A DNA stretch of 64,000 bases, from contig NZ_LMAK01000076.1 in the NCBI RefSeq assembly GCF_001439665.1, positions 35,696-99,695 of the forward strand. The letters are read 5' to 3'. The stretch comes from Formosa algae. GTDB lineage: Bacteria; Bacteroidota; Bacteroidia; Flavobacteriales; Flavobacteriaceae. Numbering within the stretch: position 1 is the stretch's first letter; each line of letters opens with the position of its first letter. The notes below the pieces were generated by a model, which was not told where the DNA came from, made no database searches, and saw only the letters and a program-made list of their open reading frames with translations. Shown here in pieces: positions 1 to 10,300 of the stretch. The position numbers and the translations under genes are program-made.

Positions 1-2870
1 TCTTTAATATCATTGTAGTTTTTAATTTGCATACCACAATCATAACCTTTAGACACTTCTTTAACATCATCTTTAAATCGTTTCAATGAAGCTAATTCTC
101 CAGTGTAAACTACCACACCGTCTCTAATTAAACGGACACCAGAAGTTCTGATAATTTTACCGTTTGTAACCATACAACCAGCAATACTTCCGATTTTAGA
201 TACTTTAAAGATTTCTCTAATTTCTGCTGTTCCAGTAATCTCTTCTTTAAGTTCTGGAGATAACATCCCTTCCATAGCATCTTTAAGATCGTTAATAGCA
301 TCGTAGATAATTGAATATGTACGGATATCTATTTCTTCTTTATCTGCCATGGCTCTTGCATTACCCATTGGTCTTACATTAAATCCGATAATAATCGCAT
401 CTGATGCAGACGCTAATAACACATCACTTTCTGTGATGGCACCAACACCTTTATGAATAATATTTACTTGAATCTCTTCAGTAGATAATTTCTGGAATGA
501 GTCTGTTAATGCTTCTACAGAACCATCCACATCACCCTTAAGGATAATATTTAATTCTTGGAAGTCTCCTAAAGCAATACGACGTCCGATTTCATCTAGA
601 GTAATATGACGTTGTGTTCGTACAGATTGTTCACGTTGTAATTGCGTACGTTTAGTCGCAATACGTTTCGCTTCACGTTCGTCTTCGAATACATTGAATT
701 TATCTCCGGCTTGTGGCGCACCATCTAAACCTAAAATAGATACTGGTGTACTTGGTCCCGCTTGCTTAACTTCGTTTCCACGTTCATCATGCATGGCTTT
801 AATCTTACCACTGTTTTTACCAGCTAAAACGTAATCACCAATTTTTAATGTCCCTGCTTGTACTAATATCGTTGATATATAACCACGACCTTTATCTAAA
901 TATGCTTCTACAACTGTTCCTGAAGCAGACTTATTTGGATTGGCTTTAAGCTCTAATAATTCAGCTTCAAGTAATACCTTTTCTAATAATTCTTTTACAC
1001 CTGTCCCTACTTTTGCAGAAATATCGTGAGATTGTATTTTACCTCCCCAGTCTTCTACTAATAAGTTCATTTGTGCTAAACGTTCTTTAATACGTTCTGG
1101 ATTAGCGGCTGGTCTATCTATTTTGTTAATCGCAAATATAATTGGCACACTCGCTGCTTGAGCATGAGCAATGGCTTCTTTAGTTTGCGGCATAATATCA
1201 TCATCGGCAGCAACTACAATAATTGCTAAATCGGTAACCTGAGCACCACGAGCACGCATAGCTGTAAAGGCTTCGTGACCTGGAGTATCTAAGAATGCGA
1301 TTTTTTGTCCGCCATCTAATTGCACTCCATAAGCACCAATATGCTGTGTAATTCCTCCAGATTCTCCTGCAATAACGTTTTCCTTACGGATATAATCCAG
1401 TAAAGACGTTTTACCGTGATCTACGTGACCCATTACTGTAACAATCGGTGCACGCTCTATTAAATCTTCTGGTTTATCTTCAATAACCTCTAAGTTATCT
1501 TCAAGATCTGATGTTACAAACTCTACTTGGTAACCAAATTCGTCTGCAACAATAGAAAGTGTTTCAGCATCTAGACGTTGGTTCATGGTAACCATCATAC
1601 CTAACGACATACAAGCCGAGATAATTTGTGTTACAGACACATCCATCATCGTTGCTACTTCACTAGCCGTAACAAATTCAGTTACTTTTAAGATTTTGCT
1701 TTCTACTTCTTGTTGATCAAGGTCTTTCTGACTTTGTTCTCTATGTGAATCTCTTTTATCTCTACGATATTTAGCTCCTTTACCTTTACTAGATTTTCCT
1801 TGAAGTTTTTCTAAGGTCTCTCTAACTTGTTTTTGAACATCTGCTTCACTAGGTTCTTCCTTAACGATCGGACGTCTTGCTTGTCCTGGACCGCCAGCTC
1901 TTTTACCTTTATAAGTACTTGGTTTTACAGTTCTACCAGGTCCGCTAGTGTTTCCACCAGGTTTATTGGTATTGTTATCACCAGGTTTACTTATACGTCT
2001 ACGCTTTCTTTTATTTGCAGCAGCATTATCGCCAGATTTAGCAACAGGCTTCTTTTTAGGCTTATTAAACTGAGATAAATCTATCTTTTCTCCAGCAATT
2101 TTTGGCCCTGAAAGTTTAGTATACTTTGTTTCTATACGTTCATCTACAACCGGTTTTTCCTCTTCAGCTTTTGGCTCTGATTTTTTAACAGGTTCTGATT
2201 TTTTTGGAAGTTCTGTTTTCTTAACCTCTTGAACAGGTTTAGACGGAGATGGTTTAGCAGGAGTTGAAGGTGGCGTTACTGGTTTTGGCTTATGCTCTAC
2301 TTTTGGGGTTTGTGGAACTTTGGGCTCTACCTTTTTAACTGGCACTTCTTCTTTTTTCTCTGCTTTTGGTTCTACTTTTTCAACAGGCTTTTCTTCCTGC
2401 TTTACTTCTGTTTTCACCTTTTCTGCTTCTGGAACAACGTCCTTAGGTTTCTCTACTTCTGCTTTAGGCTGAATAGGTTCTTCCTTTTTTGCTACAGGCT
2501 TCGCAACATCTTTCGGTTTGGGATCTAAGTCGATCTTACCTACTTGTTTTGGGCCCGAAAGCTGTGATTTGGCTTTTACTATCTGCTCCTTCTTAGCTTC
2601 TTCTTTTTGTTTAGCTTCAAGTTCACGCTCGCGCTGTTCACGCAAGGCTTCTTTTTCTTTTAGCTTCGCTTCACTTACTTCTTGAGAGGCCACCTTCTTA
2701 CTTGCGTCTGTTTGAAATTCGCCTGAAAGTACATTATATACTTCCTGAGAAATTTTTGTAGTAGGACGCTTATCGATGTCGATGCCTTTAGACTCTAAAA
2801 AATCTACTGCACGGTCGATAGAGATGTTTAACTCACGTAAAACTTTATTTAATCTTATTGTTTCAGCCAT
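1..2870 (-). CDS. infB: translation initiation factor IF-2 (C-terminus cut by window edge)
   Basis: GTPase that delivers initiator tRNA to the 30S subunit and promotes subunit joining in the cytoplasm. The ATG is at 2870-2868 and 956 codons lie in the window. Residues 1-55 resemble an IF2_N helical module. About residues 60-370 are a low-complexity Lys/Pro/Glu/Val linker. A second IF2_N-like module lies near 395-455. The G domain has G1 GHVDHGKT (about 481-488), G3 DTPGH (528) and G4 NKID (582). Domains II-IV follow. By comparison with family members only about 15-20 C-terminal residues are missing beyond base 1. It is the last gene of rimP-nusA-infB and begins 30 bases after the nusA stop. 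Identification is certain. Confidence 0.97.
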   Translation of the reverse strand, partial: MAETIRLNKVLRELNISIDRAVDFLESKGIDIDKRPTTKISQEVYNVLSGEFQTDASKKVASQEVSEAKLKEKEALREQRERELEAKQKEEAKKEQIVKAKSQLSGPKQVGKIDLDPKPKDVAKPVAKKEEPIQPKAEVEKPKDVVPEAEKVKTEVKQEEKPVEKVEPKAEKKEEVPVKKVEPKVPQTPKVEHKPKPVTPPSTPAKPSPSKPVQEVKKTELPKKSEPVKKSEPKAEEEKPVVDERIETKYTKLSGPKIAGEKIDLSQFNKPKKKPVAKSGDNAAANKRKRRRISKPGDNNTNKPGGNTSGPGRTVKPSTYKGKRAGGPGQARRPIVKEEPSEADVQKQVRETLEKLQGKSSKGKGAKYRRDKRDSHREQSQKDLDQQEVESKILKVTEFVTASEVATMMDVSVTQIISACMSLGMMVTMNQRLDAETLSIVADEFGYQVEFVTSDLEDNLEVIEDKPEDLIERAPIVTVMGHVDHGKTSLLDYIRKENVIAGESGGITQHIGAYGVQLDGGQKIAFLDTPGHEAFTAMRARGAQVTDLAIIVVAADDDIMPQTKEAIAHAQAASVPIIFAINKIDRPAANPERIKERLAQMNLLVEDWGGKIQSHDISAKVGTGVKELLEKVLLEAELLELKANPNKSASGTVVEAYLDKGRGYISTILVQAGTLKIGDYVLAGKNSGKIKAMHDERGNEVKQAGPSTPVSILGLDGAPQAGDKFNVFEDEREAKRIATKRTQLQREQSVRTQRHITLDEIGRRIALGDFQELNIILKGDVDGSVEALTDSFQKLSTEEIQVNIIHKGVGAITESDVLLASASDAIIIGFNVRPMGNARAMADKEEIDIRTYSIIYDAINDLKDAMEGMLSPELKEEITGTAEIREIFKVSKIGSIAGCMVTNGKIIRTSGVRLIRDGVVVYTGELASLKRFKDDVKEVSKGYDCGMQIKNYNDIK

Positions 2871-2900
2871 AAATTGCCTTTAATATACCCCAAATATAAG

Positions 2901-4133
2901 TTATTCTTCAAACTCTTCTCTAAGAATTCTAATAACTTCGTTAATTGTTTCTTCTTCTAAATCGGTTCTTTTCACCAAGTCTTCTACATCTTGTTCAAGA
3001 ACACTTTTTGCTGTATCAAGCCCAGCTTTGCTTAACTCATCAATAATCCACTTATCAATTTCATCAGAAAATTCAGATAATTCAACATCTTCTTCTGCAC
3101 CTTCTCTAAACACATCAATCTCATAACCTGTTAATTGACCGGCTAATCTAATGTTGTGACCACCACGTCCAATGGCTTTACTTACTTCTTCAGGCTTTAA
3201 AATAACCTCTGCACGTTTGTTTTCCTCATCAATTTTAATCGATGTCACTTTTGCTGGACTTAACGCTCTAGTGATGTACAATTGTAGGTTACTTGTATAA
3301 TTGATAACGTCTATATTTTCGTTACCTAATTCACGAACTATGCCGTGTATTCTAGACCCTTTCATACCTACACAGGCACCAACTGGATCTATACGATCAT
3401 CGTAAGAATCTACAGCTACTTTTGCTTTTTCACCTGGAATTCTTACTACGTTTTTAACAGAGATTAATCCGTCAAAAACTTCTGGTATTTCTTGCTCGAA
3501 TAATTTTTCTAAGAATAAAGGCGATGTACGCGACATAATAATAGCCGGTTTACTTCCTTTTAATTCTACATTTTCGATAACTCCTCTTACATTATCTCCT
3601 TTACGGAAGAAATCTGAAGGAATTTGTTTTTCTTTTGGTAAAATGATTTCGTTACCTTCATCATCTAACAAAATTACAGCTCTGTGACGAATATGATGTA
3701 CTTCTGCTGTATAAATATCTCCAATTAAATCTTTAAATTGCTTGTAGATATTTGTATTATCATGTTCATGAATTTTAGAAATTAAATTCTGACGTAATGC
3801 TAAAATAGCACGACGACCTAAATCTATTAATTTCACTTCTTCAGATACATCTTCACCAACTTCAAAATCAGGCTCAATTTTACGAGCAGCTGTTAAAGAA
3901 ATCTCTTGATTAGGTTCTTCTACTTCACCATCTGCAACGACAACACGGTTTCTCCATATTTCTAAATCACCTTTATCTGGGTTAATAATAATATCAAAAT
4001 TATCATCGTCTCCAAATTTTTTCTTTAAGGCGTTTCTAAAAACATCTTCTAAAATCGCCATTAACGTTACACGATCTATTAATTTATCGTCCTTAAATTC
4101 TGAAAAAGAATCAATTAACGCAAGATTTTCCAT
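2901..4133 (-). CDS. nusA: transcription termination/antitermination factor NusA
   Basis: RNA-polymerase-binding factor that modulates pausing, termination and antitermination. The 410-residue protein has the NusA N-terminal domain (about 1-130), an S1 RNA-binding domain (about 135-205) and two KH domains. KH1 carries VGMKGSRIHG and KH2 carries AIGRGGHNIRLA. A short acidic C-terminal tail rich in Glu and Asp follows, without the two long acidic repeats of the E. coli protein, so the length is normal for Bacteroidetes. It starts 12 bases after the rimP stop and lies 30 bases ahead of infB, the classical order. A leader hairpin upstream of rimP may subject the whole operon to termination control. 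Confidence 0.97.
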   Translation of the reverse strand: MENLALIDSFSEFKDDKLIDRVTLMAILEDVFRNALKKKFGDDDNFDIIINPDKGDLEIWRNRVVVADGEVEEPNQEISLTAARKIEPDFEVGEDVSEEVKLIDLGRRAILALRQNLISKIHEHDNTNIYKQFKDLIGDIYTAEVHHIRHRAVILLDDEGNEIILPKEKQIPSDFFRKGDNVRGVIENVELKGSKPAIIMSRTSPLFLEKLFEQEIPEVFDGLISVKNVVRIPGEKAKVAVDSYDDRIDPVGACVGMKGSRIHGIVRELGNENIDVINYTSNLQLYITRALSPAKVTSIKIDEENKRAEVILKPEEVSKAIGRGGHNIRLAGQLTGYEIDVFREGAEEDVELSEFSDEIDKWIIDELSKAGLDTAKSVLEQDVEDLVKRTDLEEETINEVIRILREEFEE

Positions 4134-4145
4134 AACTCTTTTGAA

Positions 4146-4607
4146 TTAAAATTTAATCATCACTTTAGCTTCTACAATATCGTTATAAGAAATATTTGCT
4201 TTTTTCTGAACAGTCACTTTACCTTTCCCTACCGGTTTAGGCTCTCTAGCTTTCCATTCTAAAACTATTTCATCTTCATTAGCATCAACCAAAACAGCTT
4301 CAATAGTCTCTGTTTCCGTTTTAACTTCTAAGGTTCTTCCTATATTTTTAACATACTGCCTACTTTGCAACAAAGGCGATGCAGCTCCTGCCGACATAAC
4401 TTCTAGCGAAAAATCTATTTCTTCTCTATCTATATTATGTTCTATAGCTCTACTTATAAACATACAATCCTCAACACTCACACCCTCATCTCCGTCAATA
4501 ATAACTTTAACAGCATTATCTCCAGAAATAGTTAAACTTATCAAAAACAAGTCATCTCGTTCTTGTAAGGCGCTTTCTAATAAATCTTCAACAGTTGTTC
4601 TAAACAT
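4146..4607 (-). CDS. rimP: ribosome maturation factor RimP
   Basis: Assembly factor for the 30S subunit. The 153-residue protein has the usual two-domain RimP layout: an N-terminal alpha/beta domain with the family pattern ending in SLEVMSAGA (here Ser replaces the Pro of the commoner VSSPG form), and a C-terminal Sm-like beta domain with IVLEWKAREPKP and a final ISYNDIVEAKV strand. It is the first gene of rimP-nusA-infB, which supports the call. A promoter box lies at 4668-4675, and a strong hairpin with a T run sits between that box and the start codon. Confidence 0.93.
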   Translation of the reverse strand: MFRTTVEDLLESALQERDDLFLISLTISGDNAVKVIIDGDEGVSVEDCMFISRAIEHNIDREEIDFSLEVMSAGAASPLLQSRQYVKNIGRTLEVKTETETIEAVLVDANEDEIVLEWKAREPKPVGKGKVTVQKKANISYNDIVEAKVMIKF

Positions 4608-4622
4608 TTTTTAGTATAAAAA

Positions 4623-4641
4623 GAGGGGACTCTGTCCCCTC
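4623..4641 (-). terminator. hairpin with T run in the rimP-nusA-infB leader; possible attenuator
   Basis: GAGGGGAC and GTCCCCTC form a perfect 8-bp GC-rich stem with a 3-base loop. On the minus strand the stem is followed directly by TTTTT and then, about 10 bases later, by the rimP ATG. On the plus strand it is followed less closely by a T-rich stretch. It lies downstream of the rimP promoter box, so an RNA from that promoter would meet an intrinsic-terminator-like structure before the first codon. No plus-strand gene upstream needs it as a terminator. Its regulatory role is inferred. Confidence 0.6.
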
Positions 4642-4667
4642 GCATATTCTTTTTTCTTACAACGGGG

Positions 4668-4675
4668 CAAATATA
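4668..4675 (-). promoter_or_regulatory. -7 promoter box of the rimP-nusA-infB operon
   Basis: Reads TATATTTG on the minus strand, a perfect match to the Bacteroidetes TAnnTTTG box. A TTG about 21 bases upstream is a possible -33 element. The expected transcript start leaves a leader of about 55 bases that contains the hairpin at 4623-4641. Confidence 0.65.
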
Positions 4676-4763
4676 CAATTTTTTTATTGATTCACACAAG
4701 CTTTCAAATATCAATTTTTATCCGTAATTTTATATAGCCGTTTAACAAAAAACAAATATACTT

Positions 4764-5591
4764 ATGAAAAGAATAATGGTCCCAACAGATTTTTCGGATG
4801 AAGCAAAATACGCTACTAAAGTTGCCGCAAAATTTGCCAAAAAATTTGATTGTGAAATACATTTACTTCACATGATAGATCTACCAGTAGGAGAATTAGA
4901 CAAAATGACTCCAACCTACAGCGAAATACCTGAAGCACTATTTTTTATGAAGCTTGCTGCTAAAAATTTCGCAGAACTTTTAGAAGAAGATTTCTTACAA
5001 GATGTAACCGTACACCACTCTATTAAAACAAACACGACTTTTGAAGGTATTAATGAAACCGCAAAAGAATTAGACATAGACCTAATTATTATGGGCTCTC
5101 ATGGCGCCACTGGTTTTAAAGAAATATTTATTGGATCGAACACAGAAAAAGTCGTTCGTACATCGCATATTCCTGTTTTAGTGATAAAAAGCACTGAAAA
5201 CGAATTTGAAGCCAATGATATGGTATTCGCATCAGATTTTAACTTAGACAATAAACACACATACACACAAGCTGTAAAATTTGCTAAAAAATTCGATTCT
5301 AAAATTCATTTATTGTTAGTGAATACACCAAACAATTTCTCTACAACTAAAGAATCTTCAGACCGTATTGAAAAATTTATTGCTGGTTCAGATTACACAA
5401 ACTACACAATAAATATTCACAATGATGATACTGTTGAAAAAGGAATTCTAAACTTTGCCGAAAAAATAGGTGCCGATCTTATTGGTATTAGCACACATGG
5501 CAGACAAGGTATTGCACATTTCTTTAATGGCAGTATTAGTGAAGACATAGTAAACCACGCAGTACGTCCTGTAATTACTTTTAAAATATAA
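4764..5591 (+). CDS. tandem-domain universal stress protein
   Basis: Cytoplasmic protein of 275 residues made of two UspA domains (about 1-143 and 150-275). Domain 1 starts with MVPTDFSD and has a complete ATP-binding signature, G-x2-G-x9-GS, within GSHGATGF...GS. Domain 2 has STHGRQGI...GS, in which the first Gly is replaced by Ser, so only the first half looks fully equipped to bind ATP. Tandem Usp proteins are common in Flavobacteriaceae and are linked to stress or low-energy states. It is a single gene, divergent from rimP, with a terminator at 5613. A weak promoter-like TAATTTTA lies at 4725-4732. Confidence 0.92.
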   Translation: MKRIMVPTDFSDEAKYATKVAAKFAKKFDCEIHLLHMIDLPVGELDKMTPTYSEIPEALFFMKLAAKNFAELLEEDFLQDVTVHHSIKTNTTFEGINETAKELDIDLIIMGSHGATGFKEIFIGSNTEKVVRTSHIPVLVIKSTENEFEANDMVFASDFNLDNKHTYTQAVKFAKKFDSKIHLLLVNTPNNFSTTKESSDRIEKFIAGSDYTNYTINIHNDDTVEKGILNFAEKIGADLIGISTHGRQGIAHFFNGSISEDIVNHAVRPVITFKI

Positions 5592-5612
5592 ACAAATTAA
5601 AACGGAAAAATT

Positions 5613-5653
5613 AAAGCCCCTATAATGTTAATTCATTTTAGGAGCTTTTTTTT
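5613..5653 (+). terminator. intrinsic terminator after the universal stress protein gene
   Basis: AAAGCCCCTA pairs with TAGGAGCTTT (one C-A mismatch) around a 16-base loop, followed by a long T run. It begins 21 bases after the stop codon. Confidence 0.75.
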
Positions 5654-5706
5654 ATGTTATAAATAAGCGCTACATCTTTTTAATAAAACACGTATAATTA
5701 AACATT

Positions 5707-5732
5707 AAAAGACCACCTAAATGCAGATGGTT
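5707..5732 (-). terminator. probable terminator of the 5748-6200 gene
   Basis: On the minus strand ACCATCT pairs with AGGTGGT (one T-G wobble) over a 6-base loop, followed by CTTTT. It starts 15 bases beyond the stop codon at 5748. Confidence 0.5.
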
Positions 5733-5747
5733 TATTCATCATTATAT

Positions 5748-6200
5748 TTACTCTCCTATTAAAGGTAAAGATTCCTGCAACACTTCGTCTATCGACGTTT
5801 GCACATACCGTTCAAACTGCACAAATTGAGAAGCCGTTTTAGCACCCAATTCTTTTTTCACCTTTTTATAATATTTTTTCTGAAGTTTTTCACTCTTTGC
5901 TCGTATAGAAAATGTCTCTTTAACAATTACATCTGCTTGCTCGTCTGTTAACGCATCATACTGCTCTACATATTTTTCCAACAGCGACATACGTCTATTA
6001 CTTATTTCTTTGCGTTCTAAAATATAGGCATCATAAATACCATTAAAAATCATTGCAGCTGTTGCATCTAAATCTAAAAACTCACCTATTACCGTTTTCT
6101 TTTCAGAATTAAACAAATCTTTAAAAGCTTCTAATTCTGCATCTTGAGCAAACACACCCAAACTAAATACCAGAGTGAATACAAGTAAAATCTTTTTCAT
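5748..6200 (-). CDS. secreted alpha-helical protein of unknown function
   Basis: 150 residues. A clear signal peptide (MKKILLVFTLVFSLGVFAQ) predicts export to the periplasm. The mature part is charged and almost entirely helical, with a run of Lys/Glu-rich helices, an LTDEQA motif near residue 87 and a segment rich in KKYYKKVKK. This pattern is reminiscent of small periplasmic Spy/CpxP-like helical proteins, whose repeats contain LTxxQ, but the match is too weak to name a family. It stands alone between convergent and divergent neighbours and has its own terminator. No promoter box was seen upstream. Confidence 0.75.
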   Translation of the reverse strand: MKKILLVFTLVFSLGVFAQDAELEAFKDLFNSEKKTVIGEFLDLDATAAMIFNGIYDAYILERKEISNRRMSLLEKYVEQYDALTDEQADVIVKETFSIRAKSEKLQKKYYKKVKKELGAKTASQFVQFERYVQTSIDEVLQESLPLIGE

Positions 6201-6573
6201 ATCAATTTAATTTTTAGTTACTATGTTTTTAAAGATATAATAAAATGAATTAATTAGAAACAGATTTACAACGCTTCTTTTTATAAAAAAAGCATTTTAA
6301 AATATATACATCACAAAGGCAAACCCCTAAAAACCAGACGGCACGTAAAAACGAGACCATTTCGCAAAACACACATTATCAATGCCATCTAAAAAAGCTT
6401 GGCTTGACTTAAATTTTATCAAAATTAACCGTTCGTCTAGAATCTAAATTTTCGAGTTCAAAAACAAAACTAATTTTATATATTTGGTAATACCTACTTA
6501 TTAAATCAACTTATTAACCTAAAAAACAACACTTTAAGATTAACCCCAAAACACAAACATCTACTAGAATTTT
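6201..6573. other. intergenic region between divergent genes
   Basis: 373 AT-rich bases between two divergent small genes. The only element I can support is the promoter box at 6479-6486. A 21-codon ATG frame within it has no supporting feature and is not called. Confidence 0.5.
6479..6486 (+). promoter_or_regulatory. -7 promoter box for the 6574 gene
   Basis: TATATTTG, a perfect TAnnTTTG match, 87 bases ahead of the ATG. No convincing -33 TTG is at the right distance. Confidence 0.5.
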
Positions 6574-7014
6574 ATGACTCAACACGCTCCTTCCGTTATA
6601 AATCAAATTTCAGACAACATCTTAGGACTCTTGTCCTCTTACGAAGATCCTGAATTTAAAGACATTTTTAAGAAAACAAATCCAGGTAAAATAGACATGG
6701 ATTATATTGCAAAAGCATTGCAAAGAAAAGAATGGGAAAAATACTCCAAAGACGCCATTAAAGACAAACTAATTCGTGATGGCTATATTACAGAACACGA
6801 AAATGGGAGTTTAACCATTACACGTTTTGGTTTAGAGTTTCAGAAAAAAGGTGGTTATTACCTACAAGATCTAAATCTAAACCAAACAACACAAACAGAA
6901 ACGCCTTTTGAAAAAATAAAGAAAAAAATGGACTGGCAATTTATCCTACTAGGTGTAGCGCTATTTGTTATTCAAATCTTATCTATAGACTACATCAAGG
7001 ATTTCTTTAATTAA
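6574..7014 (+). CDS. hypothetical protein with C-terminal membrane anchor
   Basis: 146 residues. The first 95 are soluble, and the stretch ending in DGYITEHENGSLTITRFGLEF looks like the recognition helix and beta wing of a winged-helix fold (inference from pattern only). After a polar linker and a basic KKIKKK patch, residues about 123-140 form one hydrophobic helix, so the protein is probably a tail-anchored inner-membrane protein facing the cytoplasm. I do not recognise the family. It is transcribed alone and ends at a bidirectional terminator shared with tRNA-Gln. Confidence 0.8.
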   Translation: MTQHAPSVINQISDNILGLLSSYEDPEFKDIFKKTNPGKIDMDYIAKALQRKEWEKYSKDAIKDKLIRDGYITEHENGSLTITRFGLEFQKKGGYYLQDLNLNQTTQTETPFEKIKKKMDWQFILLGVALFVIQILSIDYIKDFFN

Positions 7015-7048
7015 ATCGCTTAATAAACATTTAACCTATAAAATAACA

Positions 7049-7078
7049 AAACCCCAACCTTTTTCAAGATTGGGGTTT
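7049..7078. terminator. bidirectional terminator between the 6574 gene and tRNA-Gln
   Basis: AAACCCCAA and TTGGGGTTT form a perfect 9-bp stem with a 12-base loop. It serves the plus-strand gene ending at 7014 and the minus-strand tRNA ending at 7083. Confidence 0.75.
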
Positions 7079-7082
7079 GTTG

Positions 7083-7155
7083 TTGGCCCACTAGGGCTCG
7101 AACCTAGACTCTTTGGTACCAAAAACCAACGTGTTGCCAGTTACACCATGGGCCA
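7083..7155 (-). tRNA. tRNA-Gln (anticodon UUG)
   Basis: Minus-strand cloverleaf. The acceptor arms TGGCCCA and TGGGCCA form 7 pairs with discriminator A at 7083. The anticodon stem is TTGGT/ACCAA with loop TTTTGGT, giving UUG. The T arm contains GGTTCGAGCC. CCA is not encoded. Confidence 0.95.
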
Positions 7156-7307
7156 TCAATAATTTGAGAGTGCAAATATAGAACATTTCATAATACACAC
7201 AAACTTTTTTTTAAAAAATTTTAAACTAAATATTAAGGTTTACATAAAACGCTTCACTGTTACATATTTATTATTAAATTCGCCCTACTGAATAAACAAC
7301 AAATTTC

Positions 7308-10300
7308 ATGACACAATTCAACTTTAAAAAGTGGAATACCATCCTAGGTTGGTTTGCTTTTGCAATTGCTTTAGTAACCTACGGACTAACAGTCGAACCT
7401 ACCGTAAGCTATTGGGATGCTGGAGAATATATTTTAACATCGGCAAAACTTCAAGTAGGTCACCCACCAGGAGCTCCGTTATTTCAAATGCTTGGAGCAT
7501 TTTTCTCTATGTTTGCTCTAGAACCGAATCAGATTGGGTACATGTTAAATTTAATGAGTGCCGTTGCTAGTGCATTCACTATTTTATTCATGTTTTGGAC
7601 CATAACTTTATTATTAAAAAATATAATTTCTAAAGACGAATCTTTATCTAAAGCTAAAGCCATGGCTATTCTTGGTAGTGGTTTAGTAGGAAGTTTGGCT
7701 TTTACTTTTACAGATTCGTTTTGGTTTAATGCTGTAGAAACAGAAGTATATGCTATGGCCACTTTAATTATGGCCATTATGTTTTGGTTGGGATTACGTT
7801 GGGAACAAGATATGCATACGCCACGCGGAAATCGCTGGTTGGTTATTATTGCTTTTGTTATTGGATTGTCGTTTGGAGTACACTTTATGGGATTATTAAC
7901 CATTCCTGGTATTGCACTGGTGTATTACTTTAAAAATTACAAAACCATTACCGTTAAGAATTTTATTATTGCCAATGTTGTAGCCGTAGCGATTTTACTT
8001 TTTATCTTTAAATTGTTACTTCCTAATGCGCTATCCTTTTTTAGTACTTCAGAAATATTTTTTATCAATACTGTAGGATTACCGTTTAATTCAGGAACTA
8101 TAATCGCTGCTATTTTACTTATAGCTGCATTTTATTTCGCTTTAAAATATACCAGAGATAAAGGCTATGTCCATTTAAATACCTTAGCGCTTTGTTTAAT
8201 ATTTATTTTTATCGGATTCTCTTCTTGGATGATGCTTCCTATTCGTGCAAATGCAAATGTGGTTGTAAATGAAAATGCACCGTCTGATGCGCGTGAATTA
8301 TTAGCCTATTATAACTTAGAACAATATCCGGAAACGCATTTATTTTACGGTCCGCAATTCACTGAACAATATTCAGGTTTAGATGAAAACAATCCATATA
8401 TAGACGATAAACCAAATTACGAAAAAGACGAAGCCCAAGGCAAGTATGTAATTGTAAACGATTATAAGCGCGCCAAACAAAATTATAATTCAGAGCACGC
8501 TTCTATTCTTCCTCGTATGTGGAGTTCAGAACATGCAGAAAACTATATGTTGTTTACTGGCTATTTAGATTTTAAGTTGAAACCGGAATACCAAATGGAA
8601 AACCAATTGCGTACTTCTGTGTCTAACTTTAAAAACGATGTTGCTCAGGGTAATGTAGATTTTGAAGATTACAACAGCTTCTTAACCCAATTCGGACAAT
8701 ATTTAGATATCGAAAAACCGTCTTTAGCAAGTAACATTGTATACTTATTCCAATATCAATTAGGCTACATGTACTGGCGTTATTTTATGTGGAATTATGT
8801 AGGTCGCCAAGACGATATTCAAGGAAGATACGACAATCATGGAAATTGGTTAAGCGGCATAAACTTTATAGACGAATGGCACTTAGATATGCCACAAACC
8901 AATTTACCTAGCGACGTTAAAAACAATAAAGCGAGAAATACCTATTATTTCTTACCGTTTATTTTAGGACTTATAGGTCTATTCTTCTTATTTAACAAAG
9001 ACAAAAAAATGTTTTGGGTACTCTTTGTTTTCTTTCTCTTTACCGGAGTTGCCATACAAGTGTACACCAACGTCAGACCTTTTGAACCTAGAGAACGTGA
9101 CTACTCGGTTGTAGGATCATTTTATGTGTTCGCCATTTGGATAGGTTTTGGTGTGTATGCCATTTTCGAAGCTCTTAAAAAGCATGTAAAAACACCATTA
9201 CTGGCTCCAGCAATAACACTAGCTTGTCTGGTACTTGTTCCTGGAATAATGGCAGCCAATAACTGGGACGATCACGATAGATCTGATAAATACACGGCAC
9301 GTTCTATGGCCAAAATGTATTTAGATTCTTGTGCCGAAAATGCCATCTTATTTACCATTGGAGATAACGATACGTTTGCCCTGTGGTATGCTCAAGAAAT
9401 TGAAGGCTACCGTACAGATGTGCGTATTGTAAATACCAGTTTATTCCAAACAGATTGGTATATCGATCAAATGAAACGTAAAGCTTACGAGAGTGATCCT
9501 ATTCCATCTCAGCTTACGCATGAACAATATAGATACGGTACGCGTGATTATATCATGAAACGTATAGTCTCTCAAGACACTATGGATATTAAAGACTTTA
9601 TCAATTTTGTAGGTAGCGATAATCCTAAGACTAAATTTAAATACATCTTAGAAATGCAAGGCGAAGACCCTAGCTATTACCCTACACAGTTGCAAAACTC
9701 TAATTATTTCCCTGTAGAGAATCTAACAGTTAAAGTCGATAAACAAGCCGTACTTAACAATGGTATAGTGGCCGCAAAAGATGCCGACAAGATTGTAGAC
9801 AAAATCAATTTAAACATTAGTAGTAGTGCACTGTATAAAAACAGATTATTAATGTTAGATATTATTGCTAATAACAATTGGAAACGCCCAATTTACTTTA
9901 CTGGCGGTAGTTTTGGAGACGATGATTATTTATGGATGAAAGATTACCTGCAACTAGACGGTATGTGTTATAAATTAGTCCCTATAAAAACGCCTATTAG
10001 TAGAAGTAACCCATTTGATATGGGACGTGTAGATGCCGACTTAATGTACAAAAAAGTTAAAGCCTGGGATTGGGGTAATAGCGGAAGTCCTGACATTTAT
10101 CACGATCCAGAAACGCGTAAAAATTCTATTTCTTACAGAGGAAACTTAGCCCGATTAATGGAACAATTAATAAACGAAAACAAATTTGACAAAGCTGAAG
10201 ATGTAGCCGATATTGCTATGGAAAACATGCCTGTAGATTATTTCGGATATTACACCCTTTTAGAACCATATATTGCAGGGTATTATGAGGTTGGTGCAAC

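Noticed and set aside
1827..2528. Plus-strand frames opposite the infB linker
   Set aside because: They are shadows of the Lys/Pro/Glu repeat-like linker of IF-2; Phe/Ser-rich composition without domain features.
2061..2700. Tandem repeat or CRISPR-like periodicity in the infB linker region
   Set aside because: The repetition is codon-level Lys/Pro/Glu/Val bias in the IF-2 linker; no constant repeat with variable spacers.
6391..6456. 21-codon ATG frame in the 6201-6573 gap
   Set aside because: No promoter, membrane or signal features and no terminator isolating it.
7331..7903. Frames in other phases over the DUF2723 gene
   Set aside because: The long, motif-bearing frame 7308-10616 explains the coding signal.
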